This document shows positions 19,034 through 28,193 of a stretch of DNA of 64,000 nt, piece after piece. Each line of letters starts with the position of its first letter. Positions within the stretch are counted from its first letter, which is position 1. The notes under the pieces are model-generated. The model had not been told where the DNA came from, did no database searches, and saw nothing but the letters and a program-made list of their open reading frames with translations. The translations under genes and the position numbers were made by a program. Origin of the DNA: Comamonadaceae bacterium OS-1 (GTDB taxonomy: Bacteria; Pseudomonadota; Gammaproteobacteria; Burkholderiales; Burkholderiaceae_C). The stretch is taken from contig AP026969.1 of assembly GCA_027923965.1 (NCBI GenBank), forward strand, positions 434,001 to 498,000. The letters run 5' to 3'.

Positions 19034-20257
19034 ATGAAGACCATCCAAAAATCCACCAAGCTGGCCAGTGTGTGCTACGACATCCGCGGCCCCATCATGG
19101 ACGCGGCGCGCCAGATGGAGGAAGAGGGCCAGAAAATCATCAAGCTCAACATCGGCAACCTGGCGGTGTTTGGCTTTGATTCGCCCGAAGAAATCCAGCA
19201 GGACATGATCCGCAACCTGCCCAATTCGGCAGGTTATTCGGACAGCAAGGGCATCTTTGGCGCGCGCAAAGCGGTCATGCATTACACCCAGCAACAAGGT
19301 GTAAAAAGTGTCACTTTGGATGACATTTACCTGGGCAACGGTGCCAGCGAGCTCATCGTCATGGCCACCAACGCCCTCTTGAATGACGGCGACGAGCTGC
19401 TGTTGCCTGCGCCCGACTACCCGCTGTGGACCGCAGCGGTGAGCCTGTCGGGCGGCACGCCGGTGCACTACATCTGCGACGAAGCCAATGGCTGGATGCC
19501 GGACCTGGACGACATCCGCGCACGTATCACGCCGCGCACCAAGGGCATTGTGGTGATCAACCCCAACAACCCCACGGGCGCGCTGTACTCCGATGCCCTG
19601 CTCAAGGGCATCGTCGCGCTGGCCCGTGAATTTGGCCTGGTGGTCTTCGCCGACGAGGTCTACGACAAGGTGCTGTACGACGGTGCCAAGCACACGGCCA
19701 TGGCCTCGCTGAGCGACGACGTGCTGACCCTGACCTTCAACTCCCTGAGCAAAAGCTACCGCTCCTGCGGCTACCGCGCGGGCTGGATGGTGGTGTCGGG
19801 CGACAAGAAGCCGGCACGCGACTACATCGAGGGCCTGAACATGCTCTCTAACATGCGGCTGTGCGCCAACGTGCCTGGCCAGTGGGCGATCCAGACGGCG
19901 CTGGGCGGCTACCAGAGCATCAACGACCTGGTGGGTGAGGGCGGCCGCCTGCGCCGCCAGCGCGACCTGGCCTATGAGCTGATCACCGCCATCCCCGGCG
20001 TGAGCTGCGTCAAACCCACCGCCGCGCTGTACATGTTCCCCAAGCTGGACCGGGCGATGTACCCGATCGAAGACGACCAGCAGTTCATTCTGGAATTGCT
20101 GCAGGAAACCCATGTGATGCTGGTGCAGGGCACGGGCTTCAACTGGCCCACGCCAGACCATTTCCGCATCGTATTTTTGCCCCACGAAGACGACCTGCGC
20201 GAAGCTATTCAACGCGTGGCCAAATTCCTGGAACACTATCGTAAACGTAGCGCCTGA
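19034..20257 (+). CDS. Pyridoxal-phosphate aminotransferase, AlaA-like
   Basis: This class I/II aminotransferase of 407 residues is similar to glutamate-pyruvate aminotransferase AlaA. Visible features are GNGASELIVMATNALL, the VVINPNNPTGALYSD substrate loop, DEVYDKVLYDG, and the PLP lysine in FNSLSKSYRSCGYRAGWM. It is just upstream of hom and thrC, so it probably belongs to an amino-acid biosynthesis run. The exact amino donor is inferred from the family. Confidence 0.92.
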   Translation: MKTIQKSTKLASVCYDIRGPIMDAARQMEEEGQKIIKLNIGNLAVFGFDSPEEIQQDMIRNLPNSAGYSDSKGIFGARKAVMHYTQQQGVKSVTLDDIYLGNGASELIVMATNALLNDGDELLLPAPDYPLWTAAVSLSGGTPVHYICDEANGWMPDLDDIRARITPRTKGIVVINPNNPTGALYSDALLKGIVALAREFGLVVFADEVYDKVLYDGAKHTAMASLSDDVLTLTFNSLSKSYRSCGYRAGWMVVSGDKKPARDYIEGLNMLSNMRLCANVPGQWAIQTALGGYQSINDLVGEGGRLRRQRDLAYELITAIPGVSCVKPTAALYMFPKLDRAMYPIEDDQQFILELLQETHVMLVQGTGFNWPTPDHFRIVFLPHEDDLREAIQRVAKFLEHYRKRSA

Positions 20258-20266
20258 TGCAGGTCA

Positions 20267-20299
20267 GAAAAGCGTTAGAGCCATTACTTAACTATAAAA
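20267..20299. repeat. Dispersed repeat, half copy
   Basis: AAAGCGTTAGAGCCATTACT followed by TAACTATAAAA matches the right half of the repeat family. It fills the gap between the aminotransferase stop and the hom start. Confidence 0.5.
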
Positions 20300-20304
20300 C
20301 TGAT

Positions 20305-21627
20305 ATGAAACCCATCCAAGTAGGCATCCTCGGTATCGGCACCGTCGGCAGCGGCGTGTTCAACGTGCTGCAACGCAACCAGGAAGAAATCAAACGCCGC
20401 GCCGGGCGTGGCATTGAAGTCACCATGGTGTCGCGTCGCAATATTGCCGAAGCCCAGGCTTTGGTGGGCGACCGCGCCCAGGTGGTGGCCGATGCCCGCG
20501 CCATCGTGCAAAACCCGGCCATCGACATCGTGGTCGAGCTCATCGGCGGCACCACCCTGGCCAAGGAGCTGGTGCTGGAAGCCATTGCCCAGGGCAAGCA
20601 TGTGGTGACCGCCAACAAGGCGCTGCTGGCCGTGCATGGCACCGAAATTTTCGCCGCCGCCCACGCCAAAGGCGTGATGGTGGCCTTTGAAGCCGCCGTG
20701 GCCGGGGGCATCCCCATCATCAAGGCGCTGCGCGAAGGCCTCACCGCCAACAGCATCCAGTGGGTGGCCGGCATCATCAACGGCACCACCAACTTCATCC
20801 TCAGCGAAATGCGCGACAAGGGCCTGGACTTTGGCGTGGTGCTCAAGGAAGCCCAGCGCCTGGGCTACGCCGAGGCCGATCCCACCTTCGACATCGAAGG
20901 CGTGGATGCGGCCCACAAGCTGACCCTGATGTCGGCGATTGCCTTTGGCATCCCGGTGCAGTTCGACAAGGCCTACATCGAAGGCATCACCCAGCTCGGC
21001 GCGCAAGACATCAAATACGCCGAACAGCTCGGCTACCGCATCAAGCTCTTGGGCATCACCAAGCGCACCGCCCACGGCGTGGAGCTGCGCGTGCACCCCA
21101 GCCTGGTCCCGGCCAAGCGCCTGATCGCCAATGTGGAAGGCGCGATGAACGCGGTGATGGTGCAGGGCGATGCCGTGGGCACCACGCTGTACTACGGCAA
21201 GGGCGCGGGCAGCGAGCCCACCGCCAGCGCGGTGATCGCCGACCTGGTGGACATTGCCCGCCTGCACACCGCCGAACCCGCCCAGCGCGTGCCCTACCTG
21301 GCCTTCCAGCACCACGCCATGAGCGACCTGCCGGTGCTGCCCATGGGCGAAGTCGTCACCAGCTACTACCTGCGCCTGCGCGTGGCCGACCAGGCCGGTG
21401 TGCTGGCCACCGTGACCGGCCTGCTGGCGGCGGCCGACATCAGCATCGACGCGGTGCTGCAGCGCGAAGCCGACGAAGTGGGCGGCGAGGGTGCCACCCA
21501 GACCGACGTGATCATCCTGACCCACGACTGCACCGAATCCCGCATGAACGCCGCCCTGGCGCAGATGCAGGCCCTGTCCACCGTGCTGGCGCCGATCACG
21601 CGAATTCGTAAAGAAGAGTTAGCCTGA
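20305..21627 (+). CDS. hom: Homoserine dehydrogenase
   Basis: Homoserine dehydrogenase reduces aspartate semialdehyde to homoserine. The protein from 20305 starts MKPIQVGILGIGTVGSGVFN with the NAD(P) fold. The catalytic region GTTNFILSEM and the PTFDIEGVDAAHK segment are present. A C-terminal ACT domain (ADQAGVLATVTGLLAAADIS) gives threonine feedback. I rejected the in-frame ATG at 20257, which reads through repeat-derived sequence, so the protein is 440 residues. thrC follows two genes downstream. Confidence 0.96.
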   Translation: MKPIQVGILGIGTVGSGVFNVLQRNQEEIKRRAGRGIEVTMVSRRNIAEAQALVGDRAQVVADARAIVQNPAIDIVVELIGGTTLAKELVLEAIAQGKHVVTANKALLAVHGTEIFAAAHAKGVMVAFEAAVAGGIPIIKALREGLTANSIQWVAGIINGTTNFILSEMRDKGLDFGVVLKEAQRLGYAEADPTFDIEGVDAAHKLTLMSAIAFGIPVQFDKAYIEGITQLGAQDIKYAEQLGYRIKLLGITKRTAHGVELRVHPSLVPAKRLIANVEGAMNAVMVQGDAVGTTLYYGKGAGSEPTASAVIADLVDIARLHTAEPAQRVPYLAFQHHAMSDLPVLPMGEVVTSYYLRLRVADQAGVLATVTGLLAAADISIDAVLQREADEVGGEGATQTDVIILTHDCTESRMNAALAQMQALSTVLAPITRIRKEELA

Positions 21628-21726
21628 TGTAAAGCGGTCGTCCCGGGCACGGCATGGGCCGTTGAAGTCCACAAGCGCAACGGCGCTGTGGTCCCTCAAC
21701 TGCAAGCTTCTAAAAAAGGAATCCCC

Positions 21727-22116
21727 ATGAAATCCAACATCCGTGCCCTCGCTATCGCCCTTGGCATGTGCTTCGCCGGTGCAGGCTTTGCCGCCACCGC
21801 CGTACCTGCTGCCACCGCTTCGGCACCCGCCGCTGCTGCGGCCCCTGCCGCGCCAGCAGTGGCCGCGCCTGCGGCCACACCCGCCGCCAAGCCTGCTGCA
21901 GCAGCCCCTGCCGCCAAGAAGGCTGCCACCGCCATGCCCACCGCGGCAGCAGCCGGTGGTGGTGATGGCAAGGTCTGGGTGAACGAGAAATCCAAGACTT
22001 ACCATTGCGAAGGCACCAAGTTCTACGGCAAGACCAAGACCGGCGAGTACATGGTCGAGGCCGATGCCAAGGCCAAGGGCAACCACCCTTCCGGTGGCAA
22101 GGCCTGTGCAAAGTAA
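21727..22116 (+). CDS. Ala/Pro-rich exported protein of unknown function
   Basis: The 129-residue protein has a signal peptide (MKSNIRALAIALGMCFAGAG). An Ala/Pro/Lys low-complexity stretch of about 60 residues follows. The C-terminal module is compact (VWVNEKSKTYHCEGTKFYGK to GNHPSGGKACAK), with two cysteines likely to pair. It sits between hom and thrC with its own ribosome site (AAAGGAATCCCC) and terminator, so it is probably an independent unit. Function unknown. Confidence 0.8.
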   Translation: MKSNIRALAIALGMCFAGAGFAATAVPAATASAPAAAAAPAAPAVAAPAATPAAKPAAAAPAAKKAATAMPTAAAAGGGDGKVWVNEKSKTYHCEGTKFYGKTKTGEYMVEADAKAKGNHPSGGKACAK

Positions 22117-22133
22117 GCAGCCCTCGGCTCTTG

Positions 22134-22161
22134 AAAAAACCCAGCCCGGCTGGGTTTTTTT
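22134..22161 (+). terminator. Rho-independent terminator
   Basis: CCCAGCC/GGCTGGG-type hairpin with a long T tract, 18 bases after the Ala/Pro-rich gene and before thrC. Confidence 0.88.
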
Positions 22162-22256
22162 ACGTCCGGGGCAGGGCGGCCCTGCGTTGCTAAAATTTGC
22201 ACACATCTGGCGCGCAAACCCCTGCGTTGCGGCACATTGACTGCGAGACAACCCCC

Positions 22257-23684
22257 ATGCACTACCTCTCCACCCGCGGCGATGCCACGCCGCGCCAATT
22301 CTGCGAAATCCTGCTCGAAGGCCTGGCCCCCGATGGCGGCCTGTACCTGCCCGCCCACTACCCGCAGGTGGATGCCGCCACGCTGACCCGCTGGCGCAGC
22401 GTCTACCACCAGCAGGGCTATGCCGAGCTGGCGTTCGAGATCCTGTCGCTGTACATCGACGACATTCCCGCCGCCGACCTGCGCGCCCTGTGCGCCAAGA
22501 CCTACACCGAGGAGGTGTTCGGCACTGGCGAGATCGTGCCGCTGCGGCACCTGGAAAACGGCGTGCTGCTGGAGGGCCTGTCCAACGGCCCCACGCTGGC
22601 CTTCAAGGACATGGCCATGCAGCTGCTGGGCAATCTGTTCGAGTACGAGCTGGCCCGGCGCGGTGAAGAGCTCAACATCCTGGGCGCCACCAGCGGCGAC
22701 ACCGGCAGCGCGGCCGAATACGCCATGCGCGGCAAAAAAGGCGTGCGCGTGTTCATGACCTCGCCGCAGGGTCGCATGAGCCCGTTCCAGCAGGCGCAGA
22801 TGTTCAGCCTGATGGACGAGAACATCGTCAACATCGCCATCGAAGGTGTGTTTGACGACTGCCAGGACATCGTCAAGGCGGTGTCCAACGACCTGGATTT
22901 CAAGCGCAAGTACAAGATCGGCACGGTCAACAGCATCAACTGGGCGCGCCTGCTGGCGCAAGTCGTTTATTACTTCGCGGGCTACATCCAGGCCACGCAG
23001 ACTAATGACCAAAAGGTCAGCTTCTCCGTCCCGTCCGGCAACTTTGGCAACGTCTGCGCAGGCCACGTGGCGCGCATGATGGGCTTGCCGGTCGCCACCC
23101 TGGTGGTGGCCACCAACGAGAACGATGTGCTCGATGAGTTCTTCCGCACCGGCATCTACCGGGTGCGCGGCAGCGCCGACACGCACGAGACCTCCAGCCC
23201 GTCGATGGACATTTCCAAGGCCTCCAACTTCGAGCGCTTTGTGTTCGACCTGGTGGGCCGCGACGGTGCGCGCACCAAAGACCTGTTCAGCACGCAACTG
23301 GCGGCCCAGGGCTATTTCGACCTGAGCGCTGACCCGGCATTCCCGCAAGCCGCCAGCCGCTACGGTTTTGCCAGCGGCAAGAGTACCCACGCCGACCGCC
23401 TGGCCACCATCCGCGACACCGATGCCCGCTTCGGCATGGTCATCGACACCCACACCGCCGACGGCTTGAAGGTCGCCCGCGAACACCTGCAAGCCGGTGT
23501 GCCCATGGTGGTGCTGGAGACGGCCCTGCCCATCAAGTTTGCCGCCACCGTGAACGAAGCCCTGGGCCGCGAGCCCGATCGGCCGCCGCAGTTCCTGGGC
23601 ATCGAAGCCTTGCCCAAACGCGTGCTGAACCTGCCCGCCGACGTGGCACAGGTCAAAGCCCTGATCGAGAAGACTTGTGCTTAA
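22257..23684 (+). CDS. thrC: Threonine synthase
   Basis: Threonine synthase is PLP-dependent and converts O-phosphohomoserine to threonine. It starts MHYLSTRGDATPRQFCEILL. The PLP lysine is in GPTLAFKDMAMQLLG, and the phosphate loop region GATSGDTGSAAEYAMRGKKG follows. It has 475 residues. The gene is preceded by a terminator, so it has its own promoter despite lying downstream of hom. Confidence 0.97.
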   Translation: MHYLSTRGDATPRQFCEILLEGLAPDGGLYLPAHYPQVDAATLTRWRSVYHQQGYAELAFEILSLYIDDIPAADLRALCAKTYTEEVFGTGEIVPLRHLENGVLLEGLSNGPTLAFKDMAMQLLGNLFEYELARRGEELNILGATSGDTGSAAEYAMRGKKGVRVFMTSPQGRMSPFQQAQMFSLMDENIVNIAIEGVFDDCQDIVKAVSNDLDFKRKYKIGTVNSINWARLLAQVVYYFAGYIQATQTNDQKVSFSVPSGNFGNVCAGHVARMMGLPVATLVVATNENDVLDEFFRTGIYRVRGSADTHETSSPSMDISKASNFERFVFDLVGRDGARTKDLFSTQLAAQGYFDLSADPAFPQAASRYGFASGKSTHADRLATIRDTDARFGMVIDTHTADGLKVAREHLQAGVPMVVLETALPIKFAATVNEALGREPDRPPQFLGIEALPKRVLNLPADVAQVKALIEKTCA

Positions 23685-23739
23685 AACAACCGCCTGTGCT
23701 TATAGATTGGGCGTGAGCAGCTATCAAAAGTGTAGTTTT
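23684..23739. repeat. Dispersed imperfect-palindrome repeat, copy 3
   Basis: On the minus strand it reads CTACACTTTTGATAGCTGCT, then CACGCCCAATCTATAAGCAC. It starts at the thrC stop codon and ends 15 bases before mobB. Confidence 0.7.
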
Positions 23740-23753
23740 TGCCGGATGTTGCC

Positions 23754-24275
23754 ATGAAGGCCGTAGTCTTCGCTGGGTTCTCCGGCTCGGGCAAAACCAC
23801 CCTGGTGGAGCAACTGATCCCGCTGCTCAAGCAGCAGGGCCTGCGCGTGTCGGTGGCCAAGCATGCGCACCACCGCTTCGACATCGACCAGCCGGGCAAA
23901 GACAGCTGGCGGCACCGCCAGGCGGGCGCGTTCGAGGTGGTGATTGCCTCCGATCTGCGCCTGGCCCTGGTACGTGAATTTGCCGAGCCCGAGCGTCTGT
24001 CGGTGCACGCGCTGATTGCCGAACTGAACCCCCGCGTAGACTGGGTATTGGTGGAGGGTTTCAAAACCAGCGAGCTGCCCAAGATCGAGGTTTGGCGCGC
24101 CGCGTCCGACCAGCCGGTGCAGTACCCCGATGATCCGTGCATTGTCGCCATCGCCACCGATTCCCCGCTGCCCAGCCCCTCCCAGCTTCCGGTGCTCGAC
24201 ATCAACAACCCCGCCGCCGTGGTGGCCTGGTTGCTGCAGCACGCTGATATCTTTGAATACCAGGCACCCGTATGA
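23754..24275 (+). CDS. mobB: Molybdopterin-guanine dinucleotide biosynthesis protein B
   Basis: This GTP-binding accessory protein for the molybdenum guanine dinucleotide cofactor has a P-loop (FAGFSGSGKTTLVEQLIPLL), DWVLVEGFKTSELPKIEV and the HHRFDIDQPGKDSWRHR loop. I chose ATG 23754; a TTG at 23739 would add five residues encoded by repeat-adjacent DNA. It overlaps moeA by four bases (ATGA). Confidence 0.93.
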   Translation: MKAVVFAGFSGSGKTTLVEQLIPLLKQQGLRVSVAKHAHHRFDIDQPGKDSWRHRQAGAFEVVIASDLRLALVREFAEPERLSVHALIAELNPRVDWVLVEGFKTSELPKIEVWRAASDQPVQYPDDPCIVAIATDSPLPSPSQLPVLDINNPAAVVAWLLQHADIFEYQAPV

Positions 24276-25492
24276 CTCCCCGTTCGCCCCTGATTCCCCT
24301 CGACGACGCGCTGGCCACCCTGCTGGCCTACGCCGTGCCGCTGGCTGCTGTGGAGTCGGTAAGCACCTTCGAAGCCGATGGCCGCGTGCTGGCGCAGGAT
24401 GCCGTGTCCCCGCTGCAAGTCCCCTCGTTCGACAACAGCGCCATGGACGGTTACGCCATGCGCTCGGCCGATGTAGCCGAAGCTGCGCTCCCCGTGTCCC
24501 AGCGCATCGCCGCAGGAGCCGCCCCCGAGCCCCTGCAGCCTGGCAGCGTGGCCCGCATCTTCACCGGAGCGCCCATGCCCTTGGGGGCCGACGCGGTGGT
24601 GATGCAAGAGGAGTGCGAAGTGCAGCCCGACGGCACGGTGCGCGTGCTGCGCCCACCCCAGAGCGGCCAGTGCGTGCGCCGCGCGGGCGAGGATGTGGCT
24701 AAAAATGCCGTGGTGCTATCGAAAGGTGAGCGCCTTGCGCCCGCATCTATTGCGCTGGCGGCCAGTATTGGCATGAACGCCTTGACTGTGGCGCGCCGCC
24801 CCCGGGTCGCCTTGTTCTCCACCGGCGACGAACTCGTCATGCCCGGCGACGTGGCCCCGCAGGACATGCGCCCGGGGGCCATCTACAACTCCAACCGTTT
24901 CTTCCTGCGTGCCCTGTTGCAGCGCATGGGCTGCGTGGTTACCGACCTGGGCATCGTGCCCGACCAGCGCGATGCTACGGTAGACGCGCTGCGCGCCGCC
25001 AGCCATACGCACGACCTGATTTTGACCAGTGGCGGGGTCTCGGTGGGCGAAGAAGACCACGTCAAAGCCGCCGTGCAGACTCTGGGCAGCCTGCACCTGT
25101 GGCAACTGGCCATCAAGCCCGGCAAACCGTTCGCCTACGGCACCGTGCAAGGCAGCCACTTCATCGGCCTGCCCGGCAACCCGGTCGCCAGCTTTGTGAC
25201 ATTCTTGCTGCTGGTGCGGCCCTTCGTGCTGCGCCTGCAAGGTGCCACCGCCGTGGAGCCGCCCGCCATGCAACTGCCCGCGCATTTCGACTGGCCCCGG
25301 GCCGACAAGCGGCGTGAATTCTTGCGGGTGCGGCGCAACGCGGCGGGCGGGCTGGAACTGTTTGCCAACCAAAGCTCCGGCGTACTCACCAGCGCCGCCT
25401 GGGCCGATGGCCTGGTAGACACCCAGCCCGGCCAGACCATCGCCTGGGGCGACACCGTGCGCTTCATTCCCCTGGCGGAGCTGCAGGCATGA
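24272..25492 (+). CDS. moeA: Molybdopterin molybdenumtransferase MoeA
   Basis: MoeA inserts molybdate into adenylylated molybdopterin. The 406-residue protein shows the N-terminal DNSAMDGYAMRSADV motif, FTGAPMPLGADAVVMQEE, the central MoCF domain (ALFSTGDELVMPG, ILTSGGVSVGEEDHVK) and GLPGNPVASFVTFLLL. It overlaps both neighbours by ATGA junctions. A stretch at 24714-24775 resembles the dispersed repeat and is read in frame. Confidence 0.96.
   Translation: MTPRSPLIPLDDALATLLAYAVPLAAVESVSTFEADGRVLAQDAVSPLQVPSFDNSAMDGYAMRSADVAEAALPVSQRIAAGAAPEPLQPGSVARIFTGAPMPLGADAVVMQEECEVQPDGTVRVLRPPQSGQCVRRAGEDVAKNAVVLSKGERLAPASIALAASIGMNALTVARRPRVALFSTGDELVMPGDVAPQDMRPGAIYNSNRFFLRALLQRMGCVVTDLGIVPDQRDATVDALRAASHTHDLILTSGGVSVGEEDHVKAAVQTLGSLHLWQLAIKPGKPFAYGTVQGSHFIGLPGNPVASFVTFLLLVRPFVLRLQGATAVEPPAMQLPAHFDWPRADKRREFLRVRRNAAGGLELFANQSSGVLTSAAWADGLVDTQPGQTIAWGDTVRFIPLAELQA
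24714..24775. repeat. Repeat-like segment inside moeA
   Basis: TGCTATCGAAAGGTGAGCGC then GCGCCCGCATCTATTGCGCT and GGCGG resembles copy 3. It is read in frame in MoeA. Confidence 0.35.
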
Positions 25493-25740
25493 AGCTGACG
25501 GTAAAGTATTTCGCCTCCCTCCGCGAGGCGCTGGGCACCGGCCAGGAGACCGTAGAGACCACTGCCGCCACCGTGCAGGCCCTGCGCGACGAACTGGTGG
25601 CCCGGGGCGCTGCCTACGCCAGCAGCCTGGCCCCTGGCCGCTCGGTGCGGGTGGCGCTGAACCAGGTGATGGTGGACGCGCACGCCGCGCTGGTGGACGG
25701 TGCGGAAGTGGCGTTTTTTCCGCCGGTGACGGGCGGGTAG
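25489..25740 (+). CDS. moaD: Molybdopterin synthase small subunit MoaD
   Basis: This ubiquitin-fold sulfur carrier for molybdopterin synthesis has 83 residues and ends in FFPPVTGG. The terminal Gly-Gly is thiocarboxylated. It is last in the mobB-moeA-moaD overlap chain. The partner moaE, which commonly follows, is not here; a toxin-antitoxin pair occupies that position. Confidence 0.93.
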   Translation: MKLTVKYFASLREALGTGQETVETTAATVQALRDELVARGAAYASSLAPGRSVRVALNQVMVDAHAALVDGAEVAFFPPVTGG

Positions 25741-25772
25741 TAGACTGTTGCATCGCAAATACAACGCAATGC

Positions 25773-26048
25773 ATGATGAAAACCACCAGCTTTCCTTCTG
25801 TGCGGGTCGATCCCGTACTGCGCGAAGCCGCCCAACAGGTGCTGCGTGAGGGGGAAACCCTTACCAGTTTGGTAGAAACGGCGGTGCGCGAAACCATTCA
25901 GCGGCGTGTGGCGCAGGCTGAATTTTTGGCCCGTGGCCTGCAATCGAGTGCCGATGCCAAACGCACCGGCAGCTACCACACCGCGGACGATGTGCATGCC
26001 GAGATGCAGCGCAGACTGGATGGCCGGCGCAAACAGGTGCTTGGGTGA
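25773..26048 (+). CDS. Antitoxin-like protein (ribbon-helix-helix type)
   Basis: This small protein of 91 residues has a short N-terminal strand (KTTSFPSVRVDPVLREAAQQ) followed by helices, as in CopG-like or YlcI/YnfO-type antitoxins. The C-terminal half is a charged helix expected to bind the toxin. It overlaps the downstream toxin gene by four bases (GTGA), the normal antitoxin-first layout. The family is judged from pattern, not a database. Confidence 0.7.
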   Translation: MMKTTSFPSVRVDPVLREAAQQVLREGETLTSLVETAVRETIQRRVAQAEFLARGLQSSADAKRTGSYHTADDVHAEMQRRLDGRRKQVLG

Positions 26049-26365
26049 CGGACCACTTTGACGTGCGGTATACCGATGCCGCCCGCGATGATTTGCTGCG
26101 CTTGTGGGACTTTTTGTTGGATCGGGCCCGGACCGCTGAGGACTTTGATGCTGCGCAAGACACGGTGGATGCCATCCGCACTGCGGTTGAAACCCACCTG
26201 GCCCGTACCCCGTTCATTTTTCGCAAAGCCGGGGCCAGCCCGTTTTTACGGGAGCTGGTGATTCCGCTGCGCCGTACGGGCTATGTGGCCATGTACGAGA
26301 TCGAGGCTGGTAATACTGTCACGATTTTGGCCATTCGGCACCAGCGCGAAGACGATTACCACTGA
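26045..26365 (+). CDS. RelE/ParE-superfamily toxin
   Basis: The product has 106 residues and uses a GTG start that overlaps the antitoxin stop. The pattern VRYTDAARDDLLRLWDFLLD at the N-terminus and the basic, hydrophobic C-terminal strands (LRRTGYVAMYEIEAG, VTILAIRHQRED) are those of ParE-like toxins. ParE members poison gyrase and RelE members cleave mRNA; which applies here is uncertain. Its stop TGA abuts the stop of the convergent transporter gene with no bases between. Confidence 0.8.
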   Translation: MTDHFDVRYTDAARDDLLRLWDFLLDRARTAEDFDAAQDTVDAIRTAVETHLARTPFIFRKAGASPFLRELVIPLRRTGYVAMYEIEAGNTVTILAIRHQREDDYH

Positions 26366-28027
26366 TCAGCCCAAGTCCGCCAGCTTCGAGGTACGCAGCC
26401 GGTTCGGGGCCAGCGCCCCGGCCGAATCCAGAATCGGGTAGGCGATCGAGCAGATGTGCGAGTTGATGCGTTTGAGTTCGCTGATCAGGTCGATGTGCAG
26501 CGAGCTGGTTTCGATGCTGGACTGGGTGTTGTCGGCCAGGCGCACCAGGTGCGAACGCGAGTAGGCGTGCTCCAGGTCGCGGAAGCGGGCCTTTTCTTCC
26601 AGCAGCTTCTTCGCGTCGTGCACATTGCCGTTCAAAAACACGCTCATCGACAGGCGCAGGTTGTCCACCAGCCGGGCGTGCAGCTCGGTGATCTCTTGCA
26701 TGCCCGCCTCGGAGAAGTTGCGGCCCGGCTTGATTTTCTTGTCTTCCACGTCGATGAGCACGCGCTCGATGATGTCGCCGATCTGCTCCATGTTGATGGT
26801 GAAGCTGATGATGTCGGTCCAGCGGCGGCTTTCTTCTTCCGACAGGGCTTCGCGCGAGATCTTGGTCAGGTAGTACTTGATGGCCGAGTACAGCCGGTCC
26901 ACCGTGTCGTCGAGCTTGCGCAACTCTTCGGCCAGCGGGAGGTCGCTGTTCTTGATCACGGTCATGATGCCCAGCATCATGGTCTCCACCACGTCGGCCT
27001 GGTGCAGCGCCTCGCGGGCCGCGCAGGAGATGGCCAGCGAGGGCGTGGACAGGGCAGACGGGTCCAGGTGCTGGGGCCGGGTGCGCTCGGCCGGTTGGGC
27101 GGGCGGCTTGGGCAGCAGTTTTTCCATCACCTTGGCCACCAGCTGCGTCAGCCCGATGAAGGCCACGCTCATGGCTACGTTGAAGGCCAGGTGAAACAGC
27201 ACCACGCCCTGGGTGGCATCGGGCATGGTCGGGTGCACGTGGCGCAGCCACAGGCCGACGCAGGGGGCGGCCAGCACCACACCCATCAGCTTGAAGACAA
27301 AGTTGCCCACGGTGACCTGGCGCACTTCGATGGCCGACTTGGAGGTGGTCAGCACCGCCAGCGCGCCGCTGCCCAGGTTGGCCCCCAGCACCAGGCCCAG
27401 CGCCACGTCCATCTTGATCACGTGGGACGCAGCCAGCGCGGCAATCAGTAGCACCACCGCCAGGCTGGAATAGGCCAGTACCGCCAGCACCATGCCCAGA
27501 AAGATCTCCATCAGCACGTCGCTGCTCACCGCCGCCAGCAGGCCGCGGACCACCGGCGAGGCCAGCAGCGGCTCGGTGGCGTCCACCACCAGCCGCAAGG
27601 CCAGCAGCATCAGGCCCAGGCCGATCAGCACCCGGCCAATGCGCCCGGCGGTGCCGTCCTTGGTAGACAAAAACATCACCACGCCGACAAAGATGAACAG
27701 CGGCGACAGCCAGGACAAATCAAACGAAAACAGCACCGACATCAAACTGGTGCCAATGTCGGCCCCGCGCATGATGGCCAGCGCGGCGGGCAGGCTGATC
27801 AGGCCCTGGCCCACGAAGGACGAGGTCATCAATGAGGTGGCGGTACTGGACTGCACCAGGGCCGTCACACCGATACCGGACAAGGCGGCGGTGAACCGGT
27901 TGCCCATGCTGTGCGCCAGGATCTGCCGCAGGTTGGCACCAAACACCCGCAGTACACCGGTACGCACGAGATGGGTGCCCCAGACAAGCAGCGCGATGGC
28001 TGCCAATAAATTGAGTAAATGCTTCAT
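26366..28027 (-). CDS. Na+/phosphate cotransporter family protein (NptA/PNaS type) with PhoU-like tail
   Basis: This inner-membrane transporter has 553 residues from ATG 28027 (MKHLLNLLAAIALLVWGTHL). Two inverted Na/Pi cotransporter repeats are visible, with the signature segments ALVQSSTATSLMTSSFVG and LGLVLGANLGSGALAVLTTS. From about residue 330 a cytoplasmic PhoU-like helical domain follows. It is probably a sodium-dependent phosphate importer or exporter. It is convergent with the toxin gene. Confidence 0.9.
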   Translation of the reverse strand: MKHLLNLLAAIALLVWGTHLVRTGVLRVFGANLRQILAHSMGNRFTAALSGIGVTALVQSSTATSLMTSSFVGQGLISLPAALAIMRGADIGTSLMSVLFSFDLSWLSPLFIFVGVVMFLSTKDGTAGRIGRVLIGLGLMLLALRLVVDATEPLLASPVVRGLLAAVSSDVLMEIFLGMVLAVLAYSSLAVVLLIAALAASHVIKMDVALGLVLGANLGSGALAVLTTSKSAIEVRQVTVGNFVFKLMGVVLAAPCVGLWLRHVHPTMPDATQGVVLFHLAFNVAMSVAFIGLTQLVAKVMEKLLPKPPAQPAERTRPQHLDPSALSTPSLAISCAAREALHQADVVETMMLGIMTVIKNSDLPLAEELRKLDDTVDRLYSAIKYYLTKISREALSEEESRRWTDIISFTINMEQIGDIIERVLIDVEDKKIKPGRNFSEAGMQEITELHARLVDNLRLSMSVFLNGNVHDAKKLLEEKARFRDLEHAYSRSHLVRLADNTQSSIETSSLHIDLISELKRINSHICSIAYPILDSAGALAPNRLRTSKLADLG

Positions 28028-28130
28028 AGGGAGCCGCTGACTATACGCTGACCCCGAGGCCGCTATGGACGTGCAAGCGCCGTGCATTGGCCCATTTTCG
28101 CCCCAGGCGGATAGGGCATGGATTCGATAC

Positions 28131-28193
28131 TTTTTTTGCCGTTCACGCTTATCCCATAAGCGTAAAAAGCTATAAATTCTATAGCAATTATAG
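28131..28193. repeat. Dispersed imperfect-palindrome repeat, copy 4
   Basis: The plus strand shows CACGCTTATCCCATAAGCGT (itself a hairpin) and then AGCTATAAATTCTATAGC (a second hairpin). The pqqE stop codon lies inside its edge. Confidence 0.75.

Noticed and set aside
20257..20304. Upstream ATG at 20257 as the hom start
   Set aside because: The added 16 residues come from repeat-like sequence, and the conserved N-terminus begins at 20305.
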